Source of the DNA: Desulfobacterales bacterium
GTDB taxonomy: Bacteria; Desulfobacterota; Desulfobacteria; Desulfobacterales; 4be13
Length of the DNA: 7,201 nucleotides
Reading direction: 5' to 3'
NCBI GenBank assembly: GCA_029940115.1
Contig: JAOZRQ010000359.1
Coordinates: 1-7,201, forward strand
In this document: positions 6,997-7,201 of the stretch, piece after piece
Numbering within the stretch: the stretch's first letter is position 1
How the letters are laid out: every line of letters starts with the position of its first letter
Notes under the pieces: model-generated
What the model saw: the letters and a program-made list of their open reading frames with translations, nothing else
Told to the model about the DNA's origin: nothing
Databases searched by the model: none
Position numbers and translations under genes: made by a program

Positions 6997-7083
6997 GCAA
7001 GAAGGGCGGTCTCATTGCCTTTCAACCTTCACAATTTGAGACTCATTGCCTCTCAACCTCAATGACTGGGCAGCCCTTCTTGC
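6997..7083. repeat. 11-bp inverted repeat enclosing a direct repeat
   Basis: GCAAGAAGGGC (6997-7007) is perfectly complementary to GCCCTTCTTGC (7073-7083), 65 bp apart. Inside are two direct copies of CTCATTGCCTyTCAACCTy (7011-7029 and 7042-7060), 31 bp apart with two differences. Around the second copy, TCATTG (7043-7048) and CAATGA (7060-7065) form a smaller inverted pair. No transposase or target duplication is seen, so its nature is open: structured RNA, small non-autonomous element or integration-site debris. Confidence 0.6.
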
Positions 7084-7093
7084 GTCTTGACGC
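7082..7093. repeat. 12-bp palindrome GCGTC-TT-GACGC
   Basis: Perfect 5-bp half-sites flank TT, partly overlapping the right end of the 11-bp inverted repeat. The shape fits a dimeric regulator site as well as chance. TGACGCGT at 7088-7095 is also complementary to ACGCGTCA at 6850-6857. Confidence 0.35.
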
Positions 7094-7106
7094 GTTTCCC
7101 CTGTTA

Positions 7107-7121
7107 CCAAGAAAAACTTGG
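7107..7121. repeat. Small hairpin CCAAG-AAAAA-CTTGG
   Basis: Perfect 5-bp stem with a five-A loop. There is no T tract after it on the + strand, so it is not a typical terminator. Confidence 0.3.
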
Positions 7122-7157
7122 AATGTCAGGCAAAGTGTTGTTTCCTCGCATTCGAAC

Positions 7158-7193
7158 CGCGGATCAGGTGGATCACGCGGATTCCACAGATTG
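7158..7193. repeat. Degenerate 9-bp tandem repeat
   Basis: Four consecutive nonamers read CGCGGATCA, GGTGGATCA, CGCGGATTC and CACAGATTG, sharing a GGAT/AGAT core. This resembles the 'CGCGGAT' simple-repeat DNA that is common between genes in many bacterial genomes. It ends just before the window edge and may continue. Confidence 0.45.
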
Positions 7194-7201
7194 CCGTCCT
7201 T

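Larger units (their letters stand above)
6819..7201. other. Right-end intergenic stretch without a convincing gene
   Basis: No reading frame here has a good ribosome binding site or a recognisable product. The longest open frame on the + strand starts at TTG 6814 and gives 83 residues of unlikely composition. No tRNA or rRNA pattern is seen, and I found no clear sigma70 promoter for the ATPase-nuclease. What it does hold is a set of small repeats and palindromes between 6997 and 7193, listed separately. Base composition is more AT-rich at 6830-6920 than in the genes. Confidence 0.6.

Noticed and set aside
6814..7065. 83-codon + strand frame after the octamer repeat
   Set aside because: TTG start with no convincing ribosome binding site, begins in the repeat, runs through the inverted/direct repeats and matches nothing I recognise.

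Overview
The window looks like a piece of a Gram-negative chromosome. An arabinose-5-phosphate isomerase gene implies KDO and therefore LPS or capsule synthesis. The GC-rich coding style, the isomerase sequence, the 'archaeal-type' ATPase-nuclease and the simple-repeat intergenic DNA together suggest a Desulfobacterota (deltaproteobacterial) genome. That placement is an inference from style; no phylogenetic marker is present.

Layout, left to right. (1) kdsD-like isomerase on the + strand (best start 87, stop 1052). (2) A 38-bp convergent gap. (3) A very long sbcC on the - strand (4777 down to 1091), with a complete Rad50/SMC-type ATPase head, a CPLC zinc hook and an internal 39-bp tandem duplication. 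(4) A 247-bp stretch upstream of sbcC, dominated by two oppositely oriented arrays of a degenerate hexamer (GTGAAC/TTGAAC). They form an interrupted palindrome of about 220 bp. A well-initiated 35-codon ORF of almost pure Arg-Glu/Leu-Glu dipeptides lies in one arm. (5) A 576-aa P-loop ATPase fused to a PD-(D/E)XK-type nuclease domain on the - strand (6758 down to 5028). (6) About 440 bp without a convincing gene, holding an octamer tandem repeat, an 11-bp inverted repeat around a direct repeat, small palindromes and a degenerate 9-bp repeat.

The three minus-strand genes (ATPase-nuclease, small ORF, sbcC) are co-oriented. The first two are nearly contiguous, with the small ORF's ribosome binding site overlapping the ATPase stop codon, so they could be one transcript. 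sbcD, the usual nuclease partner placed just upstream of sbcC, is absent from this window; an ATPase-nuclease sits on that side instead. The most striking point is that a long hairpin-capable sequence lies directly in the leader of the gene for the SbcC subunit, whose family cleaves hairpins. Whether this is regulatory, selfish or accidental cannot be decided from sequence alone.
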